Shown: in pieces, positions 33,156 through 42,492 of the stretch | Layout: each line of letters opens with the position of its first letter | How positions within the stretch are numbered: position 1 is the first letter of the stretch | The notes under the pieces: model-generated | Told to the model about the DNA's origin: nothing | Database searches by the model: none | What the model saw: only the letters and a program-made list of their open reading frames with translations | Position numbers and translations under genes: made by a program | Assembly: GCA_964455395.1 (NCBI GenBank) | Contig: CAYVWB010000001.1 | Location: 109,496-173,495, forward strand | Length of the DNA stretch: 64,000 nucleotides | From: CAYVWB01 sp964455395 | GTDB lineage: Bacteria; Desulfobacterota; Desulfovibrionia; Desulfovibrionales; Desulfovibrionaceae | Reading direction: 5' to 3'

Positions 33156-34451
33156 CTACGTCATCCGCCAGAGTTCCAGAATGGTCAGGTCGTCGCCGGG
33201 TTCGGCGCCACGCGTCTGGTCGTCGAACCACTCCAGAAGCAGTTCGCCGCGCGGCGGCGCCGACATGGCGGCCAGTCGCCTCGCCACGGCCTCCAGGCCG
33301 ATCATGGAGCCGTCGGGGCGCTGGGCTTCATAGACGCCATCACTGTACAGCACCAGGGAGTCCCCGGGGGTGAGCGTCAACTCGAATTCGGGGTAGGCAG
33401 TGTCCGCCAGCGTGCCCAAGGGCAGGGCCGCGGCGTGCGTGTATTCCCGGACGCCATCCGCGCCCGCCAGCATGGGGGGCGGGTGGCCGGCCAGAGCAGC
33501 CTTCACCGCGCCGGTCTTTGGCCAGAACCGCGCTGCCGCCACGGTGACGAAGTGGGATTCCGCGAAGAGCGTCTCGGCGAGGTCGCGGTTGACGCTGGTG
33601 AGCAGCTCGCCGGGGTCGGGCCGGCGCATCACCTCAGCGCGCAAGTGCGCCCACAGCGCCGCCATGATGAGCGAGGCTGGCAGGCCTTTGCCGGAGACAT
33701 CCGCCACATATCCCACCACGCTGCCGTCCGCCAGGGGGATGATGTCGTAGAGATCCCCGCCCACGAAGGTTGCGGGCCGGCTCACGCCCCACATGCAGAA
33801 GTCCCGGCATTCCTTGCCCAGCCGCGGCAGAAAAGAGTGCTGGATGGAGGCCGCCGCCTGGAATTGCGCTTCCAGTTGACGTTGCTGGTCCCGTTGCGCA
33901 AGCATCTGCGCGCGTTTGATGGAGAGCGCGGCCAAGCAGCCGAAGCACTCCAGCACTTTCACGTCCTCTTCGCTGAAGGCGTCGCGGCCGGCGGCGTTCA
34001 CCACTTCTATGACGCCCAGAAGTTCATCCTGGTAGAGCAACGGGGAACAGATGAGCGCGCGGGTGACGAACCCCGTGGCATTGTCCGCACGCGGAGAGAA
34101 ATTCGCTTCCCGGGAGGCGTCGTTCACCAGCATGGAGCGTCGGCTTTGCGCCACGGCCCCGGCCACGCCCTCGCCCAGTTTCAACCGAACGCCGGCCAAG
34201 GCTTCGCCCACGGCTTCTTCGCCTTCCGGTTCGATGACGCGGTGGAAAAAAAGCTCGCCTGCGGCCTCGTCGTACATGAGGATGGAGGCGGCTTCCGCCC
34301 CCGTGACGTCTTGGGCGAGCTCCAGCAGTTCAGGCAGCAGCTCCTCCAGCGACTCCATGCGCACCAGGGACTGGCTGGCTCGGAGCAGATGCTCCACGCG
34401 GCGGAATCCCACGCCGGGGGTCAGTGGTTCGAAAAAGGTCAGTGCGCTCAT
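33156..34451 (-). CDS. GAF domain SpoIIE-type PP2C phosphatase
   Basis: This 431-residue protein has a GAF sensor domain at about residues 30-180 (SLEELLPELLELAQDVTGAE, LICSPLLYQDELLGVIEVVN). A coiled linker leads to a SpoIIE phosphatase domain at about 205-430 (VGGDLYDIIPL, VADVSGKGLPASL, LAGHPPPML, LYSDGVYEAQ). It should dephosphorylate a STAS protein, and the STAS proteins encoded beside it are natural candidates. It converges on cheA with 5 nt between the stops. The ATG at 34451 is preferred over a TTG at 34481, but neither has a strong ribosome binding site. Confidence 0.9.
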   Translation of the reverse strand: MSALTFFEPLTPGVGFRRVEHLLRASQSLVRMESLEELLPELLELAQDVTGAEAASILMYDEAAGELFFHRVIEPEGEEAVGEALAGVRLKLGEGVAGAVAQSRRSMLVNDASREANFSPRADNATGFVTRALICSPLLYQDELLGVIEVVNAAGRDAFSEEDVKVLECFGCLAALSIKRAQMLAQRDQQRQLEAQFQAAASIQHSFLPRLGKECRDFCMWGVSRPATFVGGDLYDIIPLADGSVVGYVADVSGKGLPASLIMAALWAHLRAEVMRRPDPGELLTSVNRDLAETLFAESHFVTVAAARFWPKTGAVKAALAGHPPPMLAGADGVREYTHAAALPLGTLADTAYPEFELTLTPGDSLVLYSDGVYEAQRPDGSMIGLEAVARRLAAMSAPPRGELLLEWFDDQTRGAEPGDDLTILELWRMT

Positions 34452-34603
34452 GGGCTCACAGGGGGTTGAGTTTCCCTGCAATCTACCCCACCCGGCGCAT
34501 CATGACAACAGGGCGGGCGCAGAGGCTGTCCGGCGCTCCACGTGGCGCGGCCGGCAATCCTGCATGCTGCGAAGGGGCTGGCGCGCCCTGCATCCCCATA
34601 GCC

Positions 34604-37324
34604 TCAGAAGCGCGTGGCTTCCTTGGTCAACAGAAAACGCTCCAGCGAAAGCTCGCGCACCCCTTGGACCAGTCGCAGCGGACTCATGTAGCCACGGCTC
34701 CAGTCCAGCGTGAGGCGCACGGGGGGGCTGTCCGTTTCGACGGAGAGCGTGTCGGGGATTTCGATCGCCTCGAAATACGGGCGGATGTCGACGGATTTCA
34801 CACCACGCTTGGACTCGTAGACCATCGGCCACGCCGAGGCCGCGCGGAAGTCCTTCCAGGCGGCGCACAGGGCTTCGGCGTCCGCAGGCGCAGCAGCGGC
34901 GGTCAACGCCAGTCGGTAGTCCTCTGCCACGGGCTGGGGCTGCTTGCGTTTCATGGAGAGCGACTCCACCGACAGCAGCGGCAGAAACGACGGCATGACC
35001 GGAGCCAGACGCGCCGTCACGGTCGCCGGGTCGAGGGCTTCGCGCAGGAAGCAGTTGACGTACTCGCCTTCGCTGGCCACGCCCACGGGCAGGGCTTTGC
35101 CGAAGGAGAGCAGCGGCAGGGGGTGGTACCCTTGGGAAAAGGCCAGGGGGAGTGCGGCGCGGCGGAAGGCCCGCTCCAGAATGGCTTGCAATTCCAGGGT
35201 GCTGAGGTACGCCGCCAAGTCCATCTTCGCGAACCAGAGCCGGACGTGCGCAGCCCGCTCGCTCAAATGCGTGCAGGCGGAGGAGGCGACGCCGGCTGCG
35301 GCGTTGTTGCGATGGTCGAGGACGTCGGCCCGTGCGGGGTCGGGCGTGGCGTCGGTCTCGTGAATCGCCGTGTCCACGCTGTCCGTCTCGGAGGGGATGT
35401 CGGCCGTACCCTCCGCATCCCTTGTCTCCCGAGGAGCATCCACGGCGTGGAGCTCTTGCTGATCCCGCGCGGCGTAGTTGAGCACGTGGCCCACGGGCGA
35501 GTCCTCCGCGAGTGTCGAGCCCCCTGTGGCGATGTCGCAAACCCCGCAGGAGACACACTTTCCGAAGCGGCAATCCGGGGTGCGTCTGGCGGTCGTGGAC
35601 TCGACGCCATCCGTATCCTGCGCGCCGGGGTGCAAGGCCCGGCGCCATTCCCGCAGAAGAAAGGGCTTGTGCACGCCGGGATTCAGGTGGTCCCACGGGA
35701 GGGCGGCGTCTTCGTCGCGGGCGGCGAGGTAGGCTTCGGGGTCCACGTTCATGTTCGCGAAGGCTTCACGCCACGGCGTCAGGTCGAGCTGATCGTTCCA
35801 GCTGTCGAAGAGTGCGCCGGCGTCGTAGGCGCGCTCCACGACATCGGCCAAGGTGCGGTCGCCCCGGCTGAAGACGCCTTCCAGCCAGCTCATTTCCGGC
35901 AGGTGGTAGCGCAGGGTCAACCCCTTGGCCTTGTGGAATTTTTCCTTGAGAAACGAAAGCTTGGCGCGGGTCTCCTCCAGGGAGATCTGACGCGCCCATT
36001 GGAAGGGCGTGTGCGGTTTGGGAACGAAGGTGGAGACCCCCCCCGTGACCTGCACGCGGCCTTTGTTGACGCCGGGCGTGGCCAACGCCGTTCGGCGCAC
36101 GCGCTGGCAGAGGTCGTGGATGGCGACGAGATCGGCTTCGGTCTCCGTGGGCAATCCGATCATGAAATAGAGCTTCACCGAACTCCAGCCCTGTTCGAAG
36201 AGGGTGCGCACGTGCGCCAACAGGCCTTCCGCCGTGACGCCTTTGTTGATGACATCCCGCAGCCGCTGGCTGCCGGCTTCCGGGGCCAGGGTGGCGCCGG
36301 TGCGGCGGATGCCGGCGATGGCGGCCATGATCTCCGGGGTGACGGAGCCCACCCGCAGACTCGGCAGGGAGACGCCCACCTGCTCCGCCGCGCACCGGGG
36401 GATGGCTTGTCGGAAGAGCGCCGCCAGCGCGGAGTAGTCCCCCGTGGAGAGGGAGAGGAACGAAAGCTCCCCGTAGCCCGAGGCCGCCAGGGCTTCCTGC
36501 ATGACGCTGTCGAGGGTGGCGAGGCTGCGTTCGCGCACGGGGCGGTAGGTCATGCCGGCGTGGCAGAAGCGGCAGCCACGGGTGCAGCCGCGGGCTATCT
36601 CCAGGGTCAACCGGTCGTGGACGGCGCCGAAGGGCTGCACGGGGCGGCGGGGGTAGGGGAATTCATCCAGGTCGCGGAGGATGACTTTGGTTCGCGGGGG
36701 CGTCGTTGCGCCGGGGTGGTGGCGGGAGGGGACGTAAAGGCCCGGCGTGGTCGCGAGCTCGTCGAGCATGGCGGCCCGGGCGGTGTTCCGGCGGCGCATG
36801 GCGGCGACGCGTCGCAGCAGGTCGGGGAGGATGACTTCGCCATCGCCGAGGACCATGGCGTCCACGAAGGGCGCCACGGGCTCCGCGTTGAACGCGCAGC
36901 CGCCTCCACCCAGCACCAGGGGGCAGGCGTCGTCCCGGTCGGCGGCGCGGCGGGGTATTCCAGCCAGGTCCAGCATGTACAGGACGTTGGTGAAGCAGAG
37001 CTCATGGGTCAGGTGCAAGCCCACCATGTCCAGCGCAGCGAGGGGGGTGTCGCTCTCCAGGGTGGCGAGGGCCGCGCCGCGAGATCGCAACACGGCCGCG
37101 GCTTCGCGGCAGGGGGTGAAGACGCGCTCCGCCCAGAGGTCCGGCTCGCGATTCACGGCGTGGTGCAGCAGGGTCATGCCCGTGTAGGACATGCCCACTT
37201 CATACATGTCCGGAAACGCCAAGGCCATGCGGCCTGCGACGGCTTCCGGGGATTTGACGATGGCGCCTTCCTCGCAACCGAGGTATCGGCTGGGTTTTGG
37301 CAGCAGGGGGAGGAGTTCTCGCAT
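34604..37324 (-). CDS. Radical SAM protein (TIGR03960 type) fused to DUF2344 domain
   Basis: This 906-residue protein has a cobalamin-binding-like N-terminal region (start MRELLPLLPKPSRYLG). A radical SAM core follows with the 4Fe-4S motif CTRGCRFCHAGMTYRP near residue 265, then the TIGR03960 C-terminal part with a second Cys cluster (CRFGKCVSCGVCD). A variable acidic insert (about 595-650) precedes a DUF2344 (TIGR03936) domain running to the end. In many bacteria these two parts are adjacent genes or one fusion, often next to ribosome or RNase genes, and the reaction is unknown. The start at 37324 matches the usual family N-terminus; upstream codons add 28 unlikely residues. Confidence 0.9.
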   Translation of the reverse strand: MRELLPLLPKPSRYLGCEEGAIVKSPEAVAGRMALAFPDMYEVGMSYTGMTLLHHAVNREPDLWAERVFTPCREAAAVLRSRGAALATLESDTPLAALDMVGLHLTHELCFTNVLYMLDLAGIPRRAADRDDACPLVLGGGGCAFNAEPVAPFVDAMVLGDGEVILPDLLRRVAAMRRRNTARAAMLDELATTPGLYVPSRHHPGATTPPRTKVILRDLDEFPYPRRPVQPFGAVHDRLTLEIARGCTRGCRFCHAGMTYRPVRERSLATLDSVMQEALAASGYGELSFLSLSTGDYSALAALFRQAIPRCAAEQVGVSLPSLRVGSVTPEIMAAIAGIRRTGATLAPEAGSQRLRDVINKGVTAEGLLAHVRTLFEQGWSSVKLYFMIGLPTETEADLVAIHDLCQRVRRTALATPGVNKGRVQVTGGVSTFVPKPHTPFQWARQISLEETRAKLSFLKEKFHKAKGLTLRYHLPEMSWLEGVFSRGDRTLADVVERAYDAGALFDSWNDQLDLTPWREAFANMNVDPEAYLAARDEDAALPWDHLNPGVHKPFLLREWRRALHPGAQDTDGVESTTARRTPDCRFGKCVSCGVCDIATGGSTLAEDSPVGHVLNYAARDQQELHAVDAPRETRDAEGTADIPSETDSVDTAIHETDATPDPARADVLDHRNNAAAGVASSACTHLSERAAHVRLWFAKMDLAAYLSTLELQAILERAFRRAALPLAFSQGYHPLPLLSFGKALPVGVASEGEYVNCFLREALDPATVTARLAPVMPSFLPLLSVESLSMKRKQPQPVAEDYRLALTAAAAPADAEALCAAWKDFRAASAWPMVYESKRGVKSVDIRPYFEAIEIPDTLSVETDSPPVRLTLDWSRGYMSPLRLVQGVRELSLERFLLTKEATRF

Positions 37325-37468
37325 GGCGTGTGGAGAGAAAATGCCGCCAACACACGCGCCCCGCCGTACGGGGCTGCTCCGCAGCGCTGCGAGGATGCGC
37401 ATCGACACGGGTGCGGCCGCCGGACGGCGGGGCGGGAAGACGGCGCGTCGGAGGACGCGGGTCGGTCG

Positions 37469-37822
37469 TTACTTCTTGAGCAGACTGGAGATGTCGGACA
37501 CCTTGCCCTCTGCGCCGGACATGTTCAGATTGCGCAGGGTGCTGGAGTTGGCCAAAGTGAGGTTGCTGGTGGCTTCGAGGTACTTGTTCTTGATGTCCTC
37601 GGGGGCGTTCTTGTATTCGTACATGCTGTGAGTCATGGAGATGTCGCCGCCGAATTCCTGCTCGAAGGGGTAGCCGAATGGCAACAGCAGCATCTGAACG
37701 CCTTGCTCCGTGGGCACGGTCTGCAGCAGAGCCGGCTCTTCCAGGGCGTTTTTTGCCTCATTGTACTTGCCGAGGACGATTTCGCCGTTAATTAGCTTGA
37801 CCAGGCGGATGTCGTACGCCAT
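37469..37822 (-). CDS. Small protein with Sm-like N-terminal pattern
   Basis: This 117-residue cytoplasmic protein starts at the ATG at 37822 with AAGGAG 11 nt upstream. The N-terminal stretch (IRLVKLINGEIVLGKYNEA), a 'lens of PALLQ...G..ML.LPFG' middle and a late NAPEDIKNKYLEATSNL helix resemble the layout of small Sm-like proteins known mainly from phages and marine bacteria. That resemblance is from memory of the pattern and is inference. It has its own candidate promoter (TTGACA at 37889-37894 read on the minus strand). A longer in-frame reading upstream is low complexity and rejected. Confidence 0.7.
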   Translation of the reverse strand: MAYDIRLVKLINGEIVLGKYNEAKNALEEPALLQTVPTEQGVQMLLLPFGYPFEQEFGGDISMTHSMYEYKNAPEDIKNKYLEATSNLTLANSSTLRNLNMSGAEGKVSDISSLLKK

Positions 37823-37865
37823 GGAACAGGTCTCCTTAGGGTTTGGTGGATTGGTTCGAGGGCCG

Positions 37866-37894
37866 TAGGTATGTACTGCGGCCGGCGGTGTCAA
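37866..37894 (-). promoter_or_regulatory. Sigma70-like promoter of the Sm-like gene
   Basis: Read on the minus strand: TTGACA (37894-37889), 17-bp spacer, TACCTA (37871-37866). The predicted leader is about 37 nt. The -35 is perfect and the -10 is poor. Confidence 0.45.
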
Positions 37895-37949
37895 GTAAAG
37901 GCGACGCTGTTGCAACGCACCCGGCTCGGGGGGAAATCCTCCGCAGCGG

Positions 37950-37976
37950 CCAGTCTGGCCAGTCTGGCCAGTCTGG
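37950..37976 (+). repeat. 9-bp tandem repeat CCAGTCTGG, 3 copies
   Basis: Three identical copies lie head to tail in the intergenic region between the Sm-like gene and rpmH. Confidence 0.85.
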
Positions 37977-38146
37977 CGGCCGGATCGGTCCCTGTGTGGG
38001 GTGCATCCTGCAGCGCCGTTTGGGAAGACCGCGGCGGCGTCTCCATGAGACATCCTCAATGAAGCGTTTTCATGAGGCGTACGGCTCCCGACCCGACCGC
38101 CAAGGCCAGCTGGCCCGCCGCGCAGTCGCGGTGTCGTCCCGGAGAA

Positions 38147-38160
38147 TTTCCCGCGGGAAA
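38147..38160. promoter_or_regulatory. Perfect 14-bp palindrome before the rpmH promoter
   Basis: TTTCCCGCGGGAAA is its own reverse complement and sits 14 nt before the TTGACG -35-like element. It is a possible operator; the binding protein is unknown. Confidence 0.4.
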
Positions 38161-38174
38161 GCCCCCGGGAGGAC

Positions 38175-38203
38175 TTGACGCGCACGCGTTTCCTTAGTAA
38201 GCC
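38175..38203 (+). promoter_or_regulatory. Candidate promoter of the rpmH operon
   Basis: TTGACG (38175-38180) is a good -35. At 17-bp spacing the -10 is TAAGCC (38198-38203), which is poor. A short leader of about 27 nt with AAGGAG would follow. Confidence 0.35.
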
Positions 38204-38236
38204 TCGCTGTTCATTTTCTGCAAGGAGTTATCTACT

Positions 38237-38374
38237 ATGTCCAAGCGTACGTTTCAACCCAGCAAGACTCGTCGAAAGCGGACCCTCGGGTTTCTTTCCC
38301 GCATGAAGACCAAGAGCGGCCGTGCGACTTTGCGTCGTCGTCGGGCAAAAGGTCGTAAAAAATTAGCCGGTTAG
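38237..38374 (+). CDS. rpmH: 50S ribosomal protein L34
   Basis: This 45-residue highly basic protein starts MSKRTFQPSKTRRKRTLGFL and ends RRRRAKGRKKLAG, the hallmark sequence of L34, a component of the large ribosomal subunit. AAGGAG lies 10 nt before the ATG. It is the first gene of the rpmH-rnpA-yidD-yidC-jag-mnmE cluster conserved across bacteria. Its last 13 bases overlap the proposed ATT start of rnpA. Confidence 0.98.
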   Translation: MSKRTFQPSKTRRKRTLGFLSRMKTKSGRATLRRRRAKGRKKLAG

Positions 38375-38862
38375 GTCTCGGCAAGGCGCTGCGTCTCCGC
38401 AAGCGTTCCGAGTATGCCGCATGCTATGGAAACAGCCGGCGCCATGCGTCCCGCAGTTTTCTCGTCTACATCCGGCGACGGTCCGCCCAGTCGCCTGCTT
38501 TCCGCTTCGGCATGGCTGTGAGTCGGAAAGTGGGCGACGCGGTCCGGCGCAACCGCGTGAAGCGTCTGGTGCGCGAGTTCTTCCGGGTGGAGCAGGAGTC
38601 GGTGCGTCGCATGGCGGCGCAGTGTGGCGATGTCGCCCACACCGTCCATGGCGGCGCGGCCAACGGAACCGGCGCAGCCGTGTCGGATGCGCGGCCAGAA
38701 TTGCGGAGCGCCGCCTGCGCCTTGGAGATCGTGGTGGTCGCCAAGCGCGGCGCAGACCCTGACTCCATGACGCTGCACTCGGTCCGGGAGGAGCTGCTCC
38801 CGCTACTGCGCAAGGCCTTGCGCGCGCCGCATCGCACGCCGTCCTCTCGTCGGACGACCTGA
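38362..38862 (+). CDS. rnpA: Ribonuclease P protein component, probable ATT start
   Basis: This 166-residue protein assists the RNase P RNA in cutting tRNA 5' leaders. The family core is clear: ALRLRKRSEYAACYG near the N-terminus, FGMAVSRKVGDAVRRNRVKR and LVREFFR, then LEIVVVAKRGA. The frame opens after a TAA at 38356 and contains no ATG, GTG or TTG before Met51, which lies inside the conserved core. The best start is the ATT at 38362, with AAAAGG at 38347-38352 upstream, overlapping the end of rpmH. A CTG at 38389 is the alternative. An insert of about 35 residues (DNA 38610-38715) makes it longer than the usual 115-130 residues. Confidence 0.88.
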   Translation: MSRLGLGKALRLRKRSEYAACYGNSRRHASRSFLVYIRRRSAQSPAFRFGMAVSRKVGDAVRRNRVKRLVREFFRVEQESVRRMAAQCGDVAHTVHGGAANGTGAAVSDARPELRSAACALEIVVVAKRGADPDSMTLHSVREELLPLLRKALRAPHRTPSSRRTT

Positions 38863-38892
38863 CCTCTCGCGTCGTTTCATCCCCACGCCGCC

Positions 38893-39168
38893 ATGCAACG
38901 CGTCATACTCTTTCTGCTGATGGTCTACAAACGCGCCATCTCACCGTGGCTGCCGCCCGCGTGTCGGTTCGAGCCTTCCTGCTCGATCTACGCCATGGAG
39001 GCGGTGCAGCGTCACGGCGCGGGCCGCGGCTCGCTCCTCGCCCTCTGGCGTCTGTTGCGCTGCAACCCCCTTTTCAAGGGTGGGTACGATCCCGTGCCCC
39101 CCAAGATCGCCCCCCGCTCCGGCTTCACGGCGCGCGCAGGCGGGCCCCCTTACGACACCCATGGATAA
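38893..39168 (+). CDS. yidD: Membrane protein insertion efficiency factor YidD
   Basis: This 91-residue membrane-associated protein has the family sequence: VYKRAISPWLPPACRFEPSC followed by SIYAMEAVQRHG and the C-terminal CNPLFKGGYDPVP. It assists YidC in inserting membrane proteins. It follows rnpA by 30 nt. Its stop overlaps the yidC start by 8 nt, so the two are coupled. Confidence 0.96.
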   Translation: MQRVILFLLMVYKRAISPWLPPACRFEPSCSIYAMEAVQRHGAGRGSLLALWRLLRCNPLFKGGYDPVPPKIAPRSGFTARAGGPPYDTHG

Positions 39169-40810
39169 CAATCGCGTCATCATCGCCGTCGTGCTTTCCA
39201 TGCTCGTTCTCGTGGCATGGTCGTTTCTTTTCCCAACGCCGCCGCCGCCTGTCCAGCAGCCTGCGCCCACTCAGCAACAGGAGGCCGCGGCTCCCGCGCC
39301 GGGCCAGTCCGCGGAGCCTCTGGGGCAAGTGGAAGCGACCCCCGTGACCCCGGTGGAGGGCAAGGAAGTCATCATCGACACCCCCCTCTACAAGGCTGTT
39401 CTCAGCAGCGCCGGCGGCGTGCTGACCAGTTTCCAGCTGCATCAGTACCAGCAAAGCATCGAGCCCGGCTCCCCGGACGTGGACCTCATCGGGCCTGCGC
39501 AAGTGAAGGGCCCCCTCGGCGTCATGGTGGACCGCAAGGCCACCTGGAAGATCGGCGCGTGGGGCGAGCCCATGGACGAAGACGGCCAGCCCTTCGAAGA
39601 GCGCGTCCTCGAAGCCGGGGAGAACGCCACTGTCGTCATCACCGGCGAGGTGGAGGGCTTGCGCCTCACGCGGCGGCTCACGTTCAGCGCGGACTCCTAC
39701 CTTGTGCGGGAGTCCCTGCAGGTCGCCAACATCAGTCAGGCGGCTCTACAGCCCGGCATACGGTTCACCATGGCTGCCGCCAGCCTCACCGACGAGGATG
39801 ACTCCTACCATCTCACCCGCGTCGCCTATTACGATGTCGACGGCTTGCACGAGGAGAGCGATACGGACGATCTCGCCACCGAGGGCGTGCTGGTGGGCGA
39901 CGGCGTCTACTGGGGCGGCGTCATGTCCAACTACTTCCTCCTGGCGATCACGTCCGGAGATATCCCCGTGGATCAGGAGGTCGCCCCGGGTGTGGGGTCC
40001 GGGTTCCTGGCCAACTACGAGGACTCCATCTACCGGACGGTGGTGGACGAGCCTCTGGAGCCGGTGCAAGCCGGCGGCGAGACCACGTTGCAAGTGGCGT
40101 ACTACCTGGGGCCGAAATCCGAGAAGGCCCTCGCAGGCGCGCCCAACGGGTTGACTGCCGCGCTGGACTTCGGCTGGTTCGACGTCATCGCCAAGCCGCT
40201 GCTCATCCCCTTGAATCTCTTCCATGAATGGACCGGCAACTACGGCATGGCCATCATCCTGCTCACTGTGGTCATCAAGATCATCTTCTGGCCGCTTTCG
40301 CAGAAGTCGTACAAGTCCATGAACGAGATGAAGAAGATCGCGCCGCTGATGCAGAAGGTCCGCGAAAAATACAAGGACGACCGCCAGAAGCAGCAGCAAG
40401 AGCTGATGAATCTCTACAAGACGTACAAAGTCAACCCCGCCAGCGGCTGTCTGCCCATGTTGCTGCAGATTCCGGTCTTCATCGGGTTGTACCAGGCGCT
40501 GCTGAACTCCATTCAACTGCGGCACGCCACATTCATCGAATACATCCCCTTTACGGACATCATTTGGCTTGCGGATCTCTCCGCCAAGGATCCTTTCTAC
40601 ATCACGCCTATCGTAATGGGCGCATCCATGTTCCTGCAACAGAAGATGACGCCCATGGCTGGCGATCCCCTGCAAGCTAAAATCATGATGTTCCTGCCCC
40701 TCATCATGACGTTCGTCTTTCTCAACTTCCCCGCGGGGCTCGTTGTGTACTGGCTTACAAACAACGTGCTCTCCATCGCGCAGCAATACTGGATGTTGCG
40801 AAAGGCGTAA
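39161..40810 (+). CDS. yidC: Membrane protein insertase YidC
   Basis: This 549-residue insertase has an N-terminal helix (start MDNNRVIIAVVLSMLVLVAW) and a Pro/Gln-rich spacer. The large periplasmic P1 domain (about 60-340) precedes the five-helix insertase core from about residue 345 (YGMAIILLTVVIKIIFWPLS, CLPMLLQIPVFIGLYQALL). The long periplasmic domain is the Gram-negative form. The ATG at 39161 overlaps the end of yidD, and an upstream reading only repeats yidD in another frame. It acts with SecYEG or alone in the inner membrane. Confidence 0.97.
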   Translation: MDNNRVIIAVVLSMLVLVAWSFLFPTPPPPVQQPAPTQQQEAAAPAPGQSAEPLGQVEATPVTPVEGKEVIIDTPLYKAVLSSAGGVLTSFQLHQYQQSIEPGSPDVDLIGPAQVKGPLGVMVDRKATWKIGAWGEPMDEDGQPFEERVLEAGENATVVITGEVEGLRLTRRLTFSADSYLVRESLQVANISQAALQPGIRFTMAAASLTDEDDSYHLTRVAYYDVDGLHEESDTDDLATEGVLVGDGVYWGGVMSNYFLLAITSGDIPVDQEVAPGVGSGFLANYEDSIYRTVVDEPLEPVQAGGETTLQVAYYLGPKSEKALAGAPNGLTAALDFGWFDVIAKPLLIPLNLFHEWTGNYGMAIILLTVVIKIIFWPLSQKSYKSMNEMKKIAPLMQKVREKYKDDRQKQQQELMNLYKTYKVNPASGCLPMLLQIPVFIGLYQALLNSIQLRHATFIEYIPFTDIIWLADLSAKDPFYITPIVMGASMFLQQKMTPMAGDPLQAKIMMFLPLIMTFVFLNFPAGLVVYWLTNNVLSIAQQYWMLRKA

Positions 40811-40848
40811 CGCGTAGCCGCAGGCTTTCCTTCATCCCAGGAGCCCCA

Positions 40849-42285
<1,437 letters not shown>

Positions 42286-42492
42286 GGCCGCCACACACCG
42301 CCGCCGGTCGCCGTCACGCTGGAAGTCCGGCTCGGGGATTTCTCGTCAGCGCGCCCCCCGCCAAGCCGCGCATCGTGCTATGCTCGCCCCATGTCGCCTC
42401 AGGCTCCACGCGCCTGGGGCGGCTCAGGGCGTGGTCTGGTCCCTGCCTGCCGCACGCTCGACCCGGCGCAGGGGTATCCCTTTTGAAGAGGT

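Larger units (their letters stand above)
37823..38236. other. Divergent intergenic region upstream of rpmH
   Basis: This 414-nt gap holds a minus-strand promoter (37866-37894), a 9-bp triple repeat (37950-37976), a perfect 14-bp palindrome (38147-38160) and a -35-like TTGACG (38175-38180) for rpmH. I see no gene and no DnaA-box cluster. Confidence 0.5.

Noticed and set aside
34424..37795. A 1123-codon open frame on the plus strand
   Set aside because: It is antisense to the radical SAM protein and has no domain resemblance.
37823..38236. Replication origin next to rpmH
   Set aside because: rpmH-rnpA often lies near oriC, but there is no dnaA, no cluster of TTATCCACA boxes and no AT-rich unwinding region here.
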